Positions 45,693-58,109 of a DNA stretch of 64,000 nucleotides are shown one piece after another. The notes under the pieces are model-generated. The model saw nothing but the letters and a program-made list of their open reading frames with translations, was not told the DNA's origin and ran no database searches. This DNA comes from Gorsachius magnificus (taxonomy: Eukaryota; Chordata; Aves; Pelecaniformes; Ardeidae), in the NCBI GenBank assembly GCA_034008185.1, contig CM067087.1, positions 42,364,590 through 42,428,589 of the forward strand, given 5' to 3'. Positions within the stretch are counted from its first letter, which is position 1; every line of letters starts with the position of its first letter. A program made the position numbers and the translations under genes.

Positions 45693-48600
45693 TTCTCTAG
45701 CTTGTGGGTTTTTTGGTTTTAAAATTGCACATGGATGGGAGTCACCCAACATTTCTTTCTTTTCATAATAACTTTTCCTGCTGTGTCTCAGAAGCATTTA
45801 TCACAGGGCACGATAGCTGAGTCAGCACAATTGTTGAGGTGAGATCTTTGTTAACATGGAAATCATAATTTTTGTTGGTGGCATAGTAGCACTCCTCAGA
45901 GTTTCTAAATAAGATGGATAAAGAGGCTAAAGAACTGCAGTATTAACTATTTTTATAACTGGCTTCTCTTTCTAGTGAAAGAACATTAGCAGTATTCAGT
46001 ATTTCCAATTTCTGAAGAATATACCAATATTCATTTAAGGCTCTTGGTTTAACGTTTCAAAACCTGCCAGCAATAAAGAGTTGATGCATCTTGCTGCCAT
46101 TGATCTTTAGGAATCTATTTTTCTGGAGTAGACCTGCTAAAATGTCCTGTCCTGTGAAACTCTTTCAGTAGAGTAGATATTTCTTTACAATCTTTAATGT
46201 ATTTCTCCAAGTAGTCCGGTAACTGTGTGTATTATGATGCTTTTCATGGGGGGTGGTAATGGAGAAATATTACTTGACTGGAAGTCTTTCTGCTTTGTCC
46301 TGTTGTATGTACTGATGATTTGCCTCCATAATGCAAATAGTTTAGATTCGGGGAAATAATCTGTAATACAGCCCTACAGTTTACTTCCCAGCTTTGCATA
46401 GCACTGTATAGAATCTCCCAATAGACCTATATGTTATGCTCATAGAGCTTCAGCAAGTGAGAATTCAACATGAGGCTAGTTGAAGGAGGAATTGGGTAGC
46501 CTATGTTAGACAGAGCAGCTGTCCTTATGGAAAGGAGGCAGAAAGATGAGACTGAAAATTGTTGGGTGAGAGACGAATGGTTAATATGCCCTTGCAATAA
46601 TAAGGGGCTTATTTATGCTACCTTAATGTTTTGTAACACTGATATTTGCTTTAATGTTTAGTATCTCTCTGCTTAAAGCACACTGAGAAACATTTAGGAC
46701 AGTGGTTTTTGCCCTTATGGAATCAGAGAGCCAAGATCATCCTGTGCCTGTTGGACTAGGTGATAGCTCTGGGCCTGAGATCCAGCGCTGTATGGGCAGT
46801 CCTGCTGTGGCTCCTGGGCATTGCTGGAGTCTAAACCCAGCTCCTTACGACCAATAACAACACTTCTAATTATGCAAGCTAGCATAAGCAAGTCTCATGC
46901 TGTGGATCATAAATTAATTACAGACTTAGGGATTACTTTTTTTCTTCCCTACTTGCTCATATGCAAGGGTGCACTCTGATTACTGAATGCCAAAAGAGAA
47001 GGAATTGTCCTTGGCTAACAGGAGTCTGACCGTGGCTGCTGCTCAAAGAGCAGGTATTTGGTGGGATGGGCTAGTAACTGCAGGGCTTATGCTAAAATAC
47101 TGCAGTCATGTGTCTGCAGGGTTGTTAGGATCACTACTGCTCAACTCTGGTCAACATTTATTTTGGCACTGGTAGGAGTGAAGGCTGTTAGAAAGGTTGT
47201 GACTACACAGTTTTCTTTCCAAGCCGGCTAGCAGTTTTGCCTTGTGTACATATCTGCTCCCTTGACCGTCCCGCACCTTAACCCAGATCACTGGATTTGT
47301 TCTCCAAGAGTTGTGGAGTATTTATTCTGAAGAAGAAAATCCAGATGGAAGACTTCCCCCTTCTCCATGATGTTTTGTGACATCCCTCTTTCACATTTTG
47401 ATTTCTATGATTGTAATGTTCTCAAATGTTGTTTCTCTTTAGATTTTAATCAAATCTTTCCTGTATTAATGGCTTTTGCTTCAAAACTTCATAACTGGTT
47501 AGATTTTTGTCAAGCACTTGTGAGGATTTGCAGTAAGCAAACTATTACAGAATGAAATCAATCTTACAGAAACATTCAGTGGCAGAAATCACATCTGCTC
47601 ACATTACTGCCTGGTTGTGTTTCAGGGTTTCTTTTCCTCAGTGTTTCCCTATATTGATAGGGTTGTGCATGAATTAGTGTGAACTACGTCTAGTAAATCT
47701 ACAATCAATGCATAGGTATCTTTGGGTTTTTTTCAAGAGACTTTCCTTTTTCCTTGCTTTAACTATATTAAACTTTGCACATTTGCCTTAGTATATATTG
47801 AACCTCAGTGTCTACTTACCTTGCCAAATCAACTTTGCATTCGATGGCATGTCTCAAATATTTGTCCTTTAGAAACTAGGTGGACTTTATTTTAACTTGC
47901 CATTTAGTTTTGTAATAAAACCAATGTATTCTTCCACAAAGAGAACTGTATTTTAAAGAATAATAAGGAAGTTGTATATTTAGTTCTATCTTCTTGCTAC
48001 AGCTGTTAGGTGCTGATGGTGTCCACTGAGGCATGGACGAGATCTTTTCATGACGGAAGCTAGAAGCAAAGCCTTGGTTCCCGTATGGATTTCTTCCAGG
48101 AGCTGGAAATATATAAAAACCATCACAGGAAGAACAGACAAGTTAGAGAAGGCTGCTAAGCAGGTTGCTTCTTTATATTCTTTCCAACTCTTCTGAGCTG
48201 CTTTTTTGGTGGCATCTGGAAAAGTGCTGCTCTCTGAATGAGATGTGGTCAAAAAGCAGTAGGCACTTGGTATTTAAAGAAACAAGAAAGGAGTTTTGGA
48301 TTAAAGATAAATGAGATGAGAGAGGTTGAGGCTGCCTTTGCAGTAAATGAGTTGGCAGAACTTTGAACTAGAGCAAAGAACCAAGTGCAATGAAGACACA
48401 GAGCATGTCTCTGCAGCGTCCCACAAATCTGTAAGCGGTTAGAGACTTGTCTCACCACTCTGGTAAAGAGGTGGCCGAGTCAGAGACAATAAAGTTGATT
48501 ATACAAGAAACCATTAAGTTTATTTAGAGAAGGGATGATGAGAAGCTTTAGCTTCCTTGTGATTTAAGCCATGCATTGAAAGTCCTTTGTCATGAGTGAA

Positions 48601-51600
48601 CTGTTTCTGAATGTCTGCTCAAGGCAAGAGGGTTGAAGTATTTTTATATTTTTAGCTATTTTCTACGCTTGTGGTTTTTATATGCTAATATGTTTGTTTC
48701 TTTCCAGCCTTTAGAATATTCATTTCACAAAGTCTAAAATTTGACACCTGCTGTAGCTTGTATTATCACTTTCACCCTTAGAAACCCAGAAATTATTAAG
48801 GTGGAGTAATTGCTATCCGATTATATAATAACTACTTTAATCCAGAATCATAATATGATTTAAAATGAACCCTTTTGTGCCATTGATTTCAGAATAATTA
48901 CTGTTATATTGTACTTCTGCAAGAGTTATTCTCAGTTAACCACTTGAAAATAATATGCTCTACTTATTGAAAAAAATAAATCTGATTATCCCCCAAAGCT
49001 CAATATTCTTCCTACATCTGCGCCTCAATTGTATGGAGGCACATAATCGTAATGTTTGCTGGTGACCTGAGAGATGCTGAAATAGGCTCCTTTCTGTACC
49101 CAGCCTAAGAAATATCAATAGGCCTAACACCTAATTCAAAGTAGACTTTTTAAATGGTGTTTTTTTTCCCCTCTGAACCAGGGAGATGGTAACTCTTCAG
49201 GCCTGATGGGTTTGTCAATTATGTTTAATCATGAAAGGGTGATAAAGACACAAGGAAAATGTTTTCCTTTTTTTTTCTTTTCTCTTCCTCTCTCCTACCT
49301 CTGACTTTCGCTTGTGTCTATATATACATAAAGTTTCCCAGTAAGACTGTCAAATTAGGATCTGTCAGTCTATTTGAAGTAAGACTGACTAGGAAGGAGA
49401 AGATATCTGTACTTATAAGAAAAATATCATGTGATTCTTCACAGGTCTGTGGGAGCATTGCCATTTTGAGTGCAGAGCACTTTTGTAAGCCTTTACAGAA
49501 ATGGAAGAAAAAATTTTTACCTTGTTTATCTGTAGAGCCATTGTATTCGGCAGTGAAAGAAGATGGTGGCACATCAGAGTGTTTCAAGCCAGCAAGGAAA
49601 ATTATCTAAATAGGAAAGGTCCTTGAATTCTCTGTCCTGCTCTGAGGGCCTTGAATTGGGTGGTTGCACGACATAGCCCTAACGATGGTAAGAGAAGTGA
49701 AAGGTCATTGGTGCTAGCAAGTTCAAGAGAAAAGTCGGTCAGCTGTCCTTCTGAACTCTTAAATTCATACCTTGGTGGGAAAGGGGATTTTCAATAGGGA
49801 AATCATAGGGAAATTGTCTATTCTCAGTTCTTCTTGATTCCACAGAAGCTCCTGTGTGGCCCCTTCCCTTCTGTATGGCAGAGGTGGAGAGGAGGAAAGG
49901 GCATTTGACCATTCATTCCCTTTGCATCTTCCCCAGCTGAGAGAGCAGGAAAGAGTTTTGCTGCTTTAGTTATTGACAAAGCCTTTTTTTTAAGAGATGA
50001 GAGCTACTACATTGTCTATCTGAAAATTACTTGGATGAAACAGATAGATTGATAAATGGAAAATATTATAGTAGAATGAATGACAAGATGCTAATATTTT
50101 ACTGAAGCATGCATTTAGCTGCAGCATTTATTTGTTGCTAATAACTATAATGAGTTAACACCTCTTTGTCACAGAAGATCCAAAATTAAATCTCGGATCT
50201 TCTTTATAGGTCACCTTTGGAGTGGCTACAGGAAAAGATATTGTTAAAAAGAGATCCAAGTTTTACAGCTTTTGTTATATGTAGACAAGATAAGCTCATT
50301 CAAAAGATGTGACAAAGAATATAGGTCAGCAAATTTGAGAGCACATGAGCAGGCTGATAAAACAAAAGTTGAAAGACTGACTAATGTGTCAAGTATTAGT
50401 TGCTGCAAGATTTCACTTGTCCCCTGCAGCATGAGGACTAAGTAAATAATTTACAAAACTCACGTTAGTCCTCATGGCGATACTAAAAGATTCTTTCATG
50501 AATTTATAAGTTTCTTCTGGGAAGAGATTTCAATGGTTTTGGAGCTGTGGTGTTGAGGCATGTGTTCCTTTGGTCTGTCTAGTTTTAAATAAGTGATTTT
50601 CCCCCACTCCTTCAGGATGCGTAGCTATGCTGTTCACTATTTCTGGAAGGTCATGCTGAAAACTCCAGTTACTGGAGTACAATATAGCATATTTTAAAGT
50701 ACAGTTCAAATTGTTATTGAAAAGAAAGGTGAATTAGTACTGAAAGTGCAAAGCAAGTGCTAATTGAGTCAGAAGTTACTTTGCTTGTACATTTTTTCCT
50801 CCTGTGTGTAACAGAAGAGCAATACTAATCTCATCAAAACACATAATCCTCTTTGATAAACCTACAACCCTTTTGAACTTATCGCTGCCCCACATGTGTT
50901 TTGGGCAAGTTCTCCCTGCCTGAATTCTTTCATTTCCCTCTTAGTATTGGACCCTGTTTATCTATGGAAGTGTTGACATTGCCACTGTCCATCTGAGCCT
51001 GCTGGCCATGGAAATTTTATAGTGGTGACTGCTCCTCTGCGTGCTGGTGACTGCCGTCTGTCTAGAATGTGGCTGGTGTCTTGGCGGCCACGGGTGTGTG
51101 TCAAAAAGCCTTTAGACACTTGTCCTGTTTATCTTAACCATGGGGCTCGGGTCACCGCCAAAAGAAAGCATATTTATAGCTTGAATATTTTATTTTAGCA
51201 CTGCCTTCCTGAAGGCATTTCTGATTCCTTCAGGTTCATTGGTCTCCATGAGACTCCTTCTGGTTTCTCTGCTTCAGGCAGAGTTCCCTGATTCAATGCC
51301 AGTCTTCCCTTACATTGTTTACAGAAGGCTTTTTTTTTTTCTTCTAAATATGCGTTGCCCTTTGGATTTTATAAATGATCAGCACCTTCTGGTTTTGGCA
51401 CTTTAAGAGCCCTGAGCAAGTTTGAGGAATGGCTTGTTTTGGATCATCTTTCCCTTTTTTTCTTTCCTAAAGCCCTTTATTAATTTAAATAAATAGGTTA
51501 TTTATAGCAGAACTCTTGAGCCAGGTCAGCCTCCAGTGCTCAGAAATCATTGTGAAGCTGCTGTGAGTCTACGTCGTCATGATGCTTTTAAATGAAGGAA

Positions 51601-52307
51601 GGTGAGCAGCAGAGTGATATCTGCTGCTTCTGTATGCATTCCCACCTGTACTCCCCTGGGATGTTTATAACATACTTCTTGGCATGTCTTCACAGAGACG
51701 TTCCTGTGAATTTCCTGCTTTTTTGGAAGAAAAGAGCTGTAAGTTTTCTCTGTGGGAATTTCTTGGGTTTCAGATTTTTTTTCGTAAGAAAAACTATATG
51801 AAGCGAAAGTATATGTCTAGGCAGAAGCAGTCTACTAATGTTCAAAATCTAATTTGAAAACTACATTCTTTCAGTCTTCACACGAAGGCAGCGAATTCAA
51901 AGCTTTAATACACTCTCTGGAAACAAAGCTTTACATCTTGTCCTCCTGTTGTCCCTGTCCTGTCTTCCCCCTTATTTCCTGGACTTTTTTATTTACCACT
52001 TCAATACTCCTTCCTTTCCCTTAAGCTTCCTCCTCCCCTGGGTTTTCCTTCACTGGATAAAAAAAAGATAAAACAAAGTTGCCTATTAATCTCTTTTTCC
52101 CAGAAGATGGCAGAAAATGGGGAGTAAATAGGGCTTGATAAAAAGTTCGTTTCCCATGGATAAATAAGGAAGAGGTTGATGTGTTTGGGTGTTTTGCTCT
52201 TGTTTGTTTTTCTCTTGACTTGTACCATTTTACCCTGATGCACCCTTTCTTCTCTTCTTGGGTGTCTTCCTTCACCTACCAGAACTTTGAAACTGCTCAT
52301 GTTAGTG
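45693..52307. other. Unique AT-rich non-coding sequence
   Basis: No gene or mobile element is supportable. Blocks with TAAT-rich, repeat-free texture are seen at about 46845-46940 and 48755-48910. A MEF2-like TTATTTATAG lies at 51498-51507. The 116-codon plus-strand frame at 49259-49609 opposes a minus-strand frame of 89 codons and includes a poly(T)-derived start, so it is not called a gene. Confidence 0.4.
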
Positions 52308-52336
52308 CAAAAAAACCCAAACCAAAACAAAAAACC
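52308..52336 (+). repeat. A/C-rich low-complexity tract
   Basis: Only A and C over about 29 bases, with AAACCC and CAAAACAAAAAACC words. Same type as the tracts at 15956-16030 and 56153-56211. Confidence 0.75.
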
Positions 52337-55300
52337 TAGGCTCAAATCTGTGACAAATATTTGCTGACAAAAAGCTACTGAAGATCAGATCTGATGGGAG
52401 AGGCTGATGATGAGCAGGGCTGATCAGGGCCCTCAGAGCAGTGGGGAGCAATGACTTTTGTCCAAGGGAGGTTCTGCTAGGCCACCTCCATCACAGCCAT
52501 GGCTTGAGTTGCAAGTGGTTTCCTCATTCAGCGACTGAGCATTGCACTCGCCTGCCTCCCGTACTTGAACTGCCTGCTGCACAGTATTGCTCAAGTGCTG
52601 TTCTCTAACAGTGACCAGATGCACCTCCTGAATAATCACATTTGGATTTTATTGCTTCCTATTTTTAACTTAAGCCCTAAAACGCTGAGACAGCTAAATG
52701 TGTTCTGAGCCACTTTATAAATCCCAATAGTTCAAACATATGACCTGTGTTAAGTTGGTTAGGATATACACTATTCAATGTTTTTGCAAGAAAAGGATTA
52801 CTTCAACACTATTCTAGGCTAGGATTTACAAGATTTTGTCATTAAATATGCATTTTTATGCTGTTTCCAAAACATGACTTTCATTTTATTGCTAAAGTGG
52901 TATAAATTCCACTGCAAACACTCCCAGTTTGCTATGAAATGCTATTTATAGAGGAAACAAATGTAGCTGCAATCCTATATTGATGCTTTACTGGCCCAAG
53001 ACGAGCTGTATCTCATACCTGACAATTACGAACAGAAAAGCAAGAAAAGGAAATGCTGTTTCAAGTGATTGTGGGTTTCATGTGGCATCGTAGGAGATAA
53101 CACCAAATAGTGACTGATAAGATTACTGATCAGGAGTATTTGAAATACCAAATCAGGGTGACAATAACACATTGTCCTTTTATGCAGTCTCTGTAGGTCT
53201 AACTGTTCTCAGTTATTATTGATTAATGGTCTCTTCAGAGGACTGTGCAACTGCAGCCTTTGCTGAGAACTTGGACTTGGAGATACTCCTTGAATGCCTT
53301 GAGTGGTTGAGCTCTGCATGTGTTGTACAAGAAGCTACAGTTCCTATGCTGAAGGGCTGCTGCACATCAGTAGTTGTTACCCATACTGGTGTAACTGCCC
53401 AGGAAGAGCCCTATTTCCCTCTGGGCTTGCCTATTCAAATGATCTCCTCTTCTGAGCGTGCAGAAGCACCTGTCCTCACTATGGTGCTGGAAAGCATGAA
53501 GGGGAAGGGTGTAGAGTAAAACATCGGAAGGCTCTTGCATGAAGTACTGATTGCATCTCTAATCTCATATTTTATAGTGGGATATAAACCCCTATGTTCT
53601 ACACTTCATCCAAAACAAGCTCCATAACCATTCAATTTTAAAACTTATCTTAGTCCCTGTTGACAAAAAAAGCTGGCGATGTCAGTGTAAGTGGGCCAAT
53701 ATTCCTTTTTTTGTTTCCCTGTATCAGGGGCTGGGGACAGCAGTAAGAAGAGTGCCAATATGAATACAACTAGTCCTTAGGTTTTAGAGATATCAGCAGT
53801 GCTGAGGATACAAATATCTGGTGGTGGTGGCTTTGGACTTTGCAATCAATTTGTTGTTATTGGTCTTCTAAAACGAAGACATACCAAATATCCCCAAATG
53901 CCTCTTGCTCATTTCTTTGTTCTTTTTCAATGCTGCGTAATAGAAGTAGAAAACTGCTGGTGTTGGTTAATCCTCTGAAAACCTGGAGCCCTTGTAAGAG
54001 CTGTTGGATTTCTTGAGCTGATTTCAGGGTAGCTTGTTCTGGGGAATTAAAGATGACTCTAGGTTAATATTTTCTACAGACAAAAACTTAAAGCAGCAAA
54101 CTGCCCTCACTCTACGGTCACCAGCTGATCGAGTTGGTACCCAAGCAGTTACCCCAGAAAACAAGGAACGCTAACTCCAGCTGGATTAGTCTCGGGTCTG
54201 GGCTGCATGGGAGGCTTCATCTCTCTGCGCGAGACAGACAGACCAGGGAATAAAATGCTTCTGTTGGAAGTAAATATTTTTCTTCCTTCCATCTTGGGTC
54301 CAGAATTTGCAGATTTTGTAGCAGTCTTTATGTGTGTGGGTACTAAAGCATTTGGCACTTAATGACAATTTTTCCTTTCTTTATATTTCAAAGGGATTTC
54401 CTTACAAGTAAAAAAAAAAAAATCTTTGTCATGTCTTAGCAGTCAAATCGTACAAAATGCAGAGCAATGGATAACATTTTAATGTTAGTAGGTTTGAGGC
54501 TTACTGTAGCGATCACTTGTATGTCTTAACAGGGATTAGGCGAGAAAAAACTTAGAGTTGAGATTGACTTCTTGGAAATTTTGAAATGATAATCCAAATA
54601 AATTCAGAAAAACAGCCTGTGCATCGTTCTCGCCCCAACATGAATAAGTATGTAAAAACCTACAAATTAGAAATAAAACTGATGTAAGTAATACAAATGA
54701 GCTGATGCAAACCACTGTAATATGAGATTCCTTATGATTAAATCCAAAATGATAAAACAAGTTTATACCACTAAAGCTTTGTAAATTAGTTTGTCTCAGT
54801 GAAGATGCTATGGGTGGATGGTAAATTGTTAGTTCTGATGTCGTGGTAATTGCACAGTTCTGAGGTCTTAATTGTGTGGCTGCAAATAACAACTTTGCCT
54901 GTACTTTCTTGACATATTGAGTTTGAAGAGCTCCTGTCTCCAAGCAGTCCATTGCCATGCTGAGATCTATTTTGTCAATGACTACAGGATGCTTCACTCA
55001 GTATGCATATCTGTTGGTAAAGTGCTAATTTTCCTGGCAAGTGAAGGACTGAACATCTGCCAGTCTTCACTTCCCAGGCAGCAAACAGTGCAAGGAAACC
55101 ACTTTCCACACTGTTGAGGTGTCAGTGCTGTCACAGCGTGTATTAATACTGAATGGGAGACATATTCATTCCTAAGCACTGGATGGTCAGTGTGCTAAAA
55201 TAGGTAGCCTGATTTTGTCAATCAATTAAAGCTTAATTTAATAATATGATTCAGTGTGGGTTTTTTTAAGAAACTAAGCAGTTATAGGATAGATGTGCCG

Positions 55301-56152
55301 ATGAATGAAATGCAACACTTTACACACCATCCTCAATTCAAAATATAAAAACCCCACTAACACACCTACACCAATACCCAAGGAACAAGACCCCAGCCCC
55401 AAGAGTGTTTTCTTTATTTAAAAATTCCTTTCCTACAGCTCTCATTTGGTTAATGTGGTTTTCATAATGAGACTGTTGAACATCTGCTGTATTTGGGAAA
55501 TTGAGGAAGACGAGGCTGTTTGGAAAAGTCTGTGTGTCTGTGGGGAGGGAGCCCTGTTCTGAGAACACCACACAGCTGCCTTACAAGTTTCGGTGTAATC
55601 AGGTTTCATTACAATGTGGTATTATGTGTGGAGCAAGGTTATAAAAGCGAATGAAATGATAGCAGGTTCAATTATAACTCAGTTAATGTATAGTTTAACT
55701 ATTTTTACATACCCTGTTGAAAGAAAAGAAGCCTTTAAAATACCAACTTTTTTTTTTAATCTTTACTAGCGTGTTTGTTGCAAACAGACCCTGGGAAATT
55801 ACATGCTCTAAAGAGAGCAGCTGCCTCTGCTCGTTGTGTACTGGAGGTCAGGTGTGAAAAAGTGTATGTCCCTCTGGGGAGAATGGGCAAGAAATACCTG
55901 TGGTGGGTGGTTATGTGCCAACTACTTAAATAAATTCTCTGTGAAACTATCGGAACTCGCCTGTCAAACCTTTTGCTTACCTCTTTTGAATGCATGTTTA
56001 ATGCAAAAATAAATATCTTCAGACAGTATTAAACCTGCCCAAATGAGTAAGGAATATACAGCTGGTCCAGATTGGTTGAATATTTAACAGGCTGGCACTG
56101 GACTTCTGGTCTTGCTTGATTCTTTTATTATTATTATTTTTTCTTCCTGCTT
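52337..56152. other. Unique sequence with one 153-codon unexplained frame
   Basis: A perfect MEF2 consensus CTATTTATAG is at 52942-52951. The block about 53030-53110 looks repeat-free and constrained. A minus-strand frame at 54536-54997 (153 codons from a GTG, 140 from the first ATG) is discussed in the findings. A plus-strand 97-codon frame at 53226-53519 has no recognisable product. A T run is at 55748-55758. Confidence 0.38.
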
Positions 56153-56211
56153 AAAAAAACCCCACCAAAACAAAAAACAAACAAAAAAACCCCAAACTAC
56201 TCAAACCCACG
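56153..56211 (+). repeat. A/C-rich low-complexity tract
   Basis: About 59 bases almost entirely A and C (AAAACCCCACC, CAAACAAAAAAACCCC), following a TTATTATTATT stretch at about 56128-56140. Confidence 0.8.
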
Positions 56212-58098
56212 TACCATTGTCCATGGAAGGAGTAGAACTGTCTTGGTATTGAGTACTTTGCAAATTCCTATCTTGACCTGAGTGATTTAAGCATGCTATT
56301 TGATTTCAGTATTTATAAAGAAACTTCTTTGGTTGAGAACATGATAATATATACCGCGTGTCGGTGATTGCAGCTGGACTGAGGGAGCTCTCAGAGCATG
56401 AGTCGGTTTTCTAACAACAGCTGCTTGGGGCAGCGTCATTGCATGTTGGGAATATTAAGGATACATCTTCTTGCTGTAATCATTAAGCATGTCTAGCTCT
56501 TTCCCCCACCCTGCCCCATGTCTTTGTCGGGAAGTGTAACCACGTTGGCTGGCAGCTGGGAATTTGTAGAGTGTGTGTGCTTTGAAGTGAAGGGTTTGCA
56601 AGGAAAATTACAGTTGCATCTATGAGGCTCAGGAAAGGGAATATATTCTCAGTTTAACAATGTGGTTAGTGCAAAGGCTTTCTTTCAAGAAGTGGCAATG
56701 TAAATTTCTCATACTGAAAAAAAATTTTATTACTAAATCTCATTTAAATGCTACAGGGGGACTTGCCTATTGACTCTTCAGGCTACAGGTACACAAAATA
56801 ATAAATAAGCAGCAAATTAAGAAGCAAGCAAACTGTCTGACAGAAGCATTTACAGTAAATAATATATGTCAATTATATGCCGAGGCCTTTCCAAATGAAC
56901 AGTTCTTCCCAGTCTGGTGAAGAGCACAGAGCAGATGCTTCTGTGCATCTCTGCACCAGTGCTGAGTGACGGCTTCACCCTTCACTGTGCTGTACAGTTT
57001 GAAATGCAGTAGACGTAGGATGAACATCTTTGCTACTGATAAGATAAAAGGATATAAAGAAATCTGTCTGAAACTATCCATTCGCTTCTAAGACTTTTCT
57101 TCTAGCTGAAAATACTAGCAAAGGGTTGTCAGCACAAATGAGGTTGCTGGATGTAAAAAGTGATGGGACAGCAAAATTACTCCAGTGCTTCTCCAACATT
57201 TGCTTAAATAAAACCTACTTATTAAATTTTTTTCACCCATGGCTCTCCTTTCATATACCTTGGCTGTATTGCATTTAATGTCAAATTTTGTGACAGATTT
57301 TACTGCTGGGCTTGTAGGTGTAGGAGTCTCCAAATACTTAAAATGCGTATGGATGAGATGAATGAAGCACCACTAGCAACTATTAGCTAAACAAAGCTAA
57401 CCAGTGCAAATTGCCTCTTCTTAAATAGATTTAATCAGGTAAGAAATAATAATCTCTCTGTATAAAGCCCTCTGTTCTCTTAATTAAAACATTGCTAAAA
57501 ATAATGTGGAGGGAGTAGCTGTTAGAACAGCAAAGGTTAGGCAAGCCATTTATACTGGATACTTAAATAAATCTTAGATGGCTTGTCATTATCTCACAGT
57601 ATCCTTGTGTTAAAGAAATATATCTGACCTTGAGTTAAATCTTCCAGTTCAGGATATTTCTGTTGAGTTGTGTTATATGCACACTGAAAGTAAAGAGTCC
57701 TCAGAGACAGGCCAGCATACTTTCATAAAGTTTCACTTTGGCAAGTAAATGGTATTGTCAACAATTTTCTCCTCCCGTTTTTTTTCCTTTCTTTTTGGAA
57801 GTCTTTTTGGGTCTAAGCCATGATTACTACGCTGCTGAAGCTGAAAAGGATGTTGATGTGGAAAAGCATTAAGCCGCACTGCCTGTGGTGGGGTTGATAG
57901 CTCTAACCAGTTATCTGCCGTTGATGTTCTCTTCCTTAAACTACTTTTGTGAAAAGTTATTCACAGAGGTACATCGTAACTCATGGGAACATATGGTGTC
58001 GTTTCTAACAGTTACAGTCTGGGAAACTTAATTTTTATGAATGAGATAATAAATATTGACATTCAGGATTCAGTAGGATAAAACATTTCCCTCCCTCT
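56212..58098. other. Unique AT-rich non-coding sequence
   Basis: No gene or mobile element recognised. Confidence 0.45.
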
Positions 58099-58109
58099 CC
58101 CCCCCCCCC
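58099..58109 (+). repeat. Poly(C) run, 11 nt
   Basis: C run following CCCTCCCTCT, so the minus strand is a G-rich patch. Confidence 0.9.

Noticed and set aside
46700..46830. Possible ancient CR1 3' fragment (TTGGACTAGGTGATAGC-like words)
   Set aside because: Only about 16 bases resemble the CR1 3' untranslated region. Without an octamer tail or ORF2 end this is not enough.
53226..53519. 97-codon plus-strand frame as a small protein gene
   Set aside because: No recognisable domain, no splice or promoter context; length within the range expected by chance.
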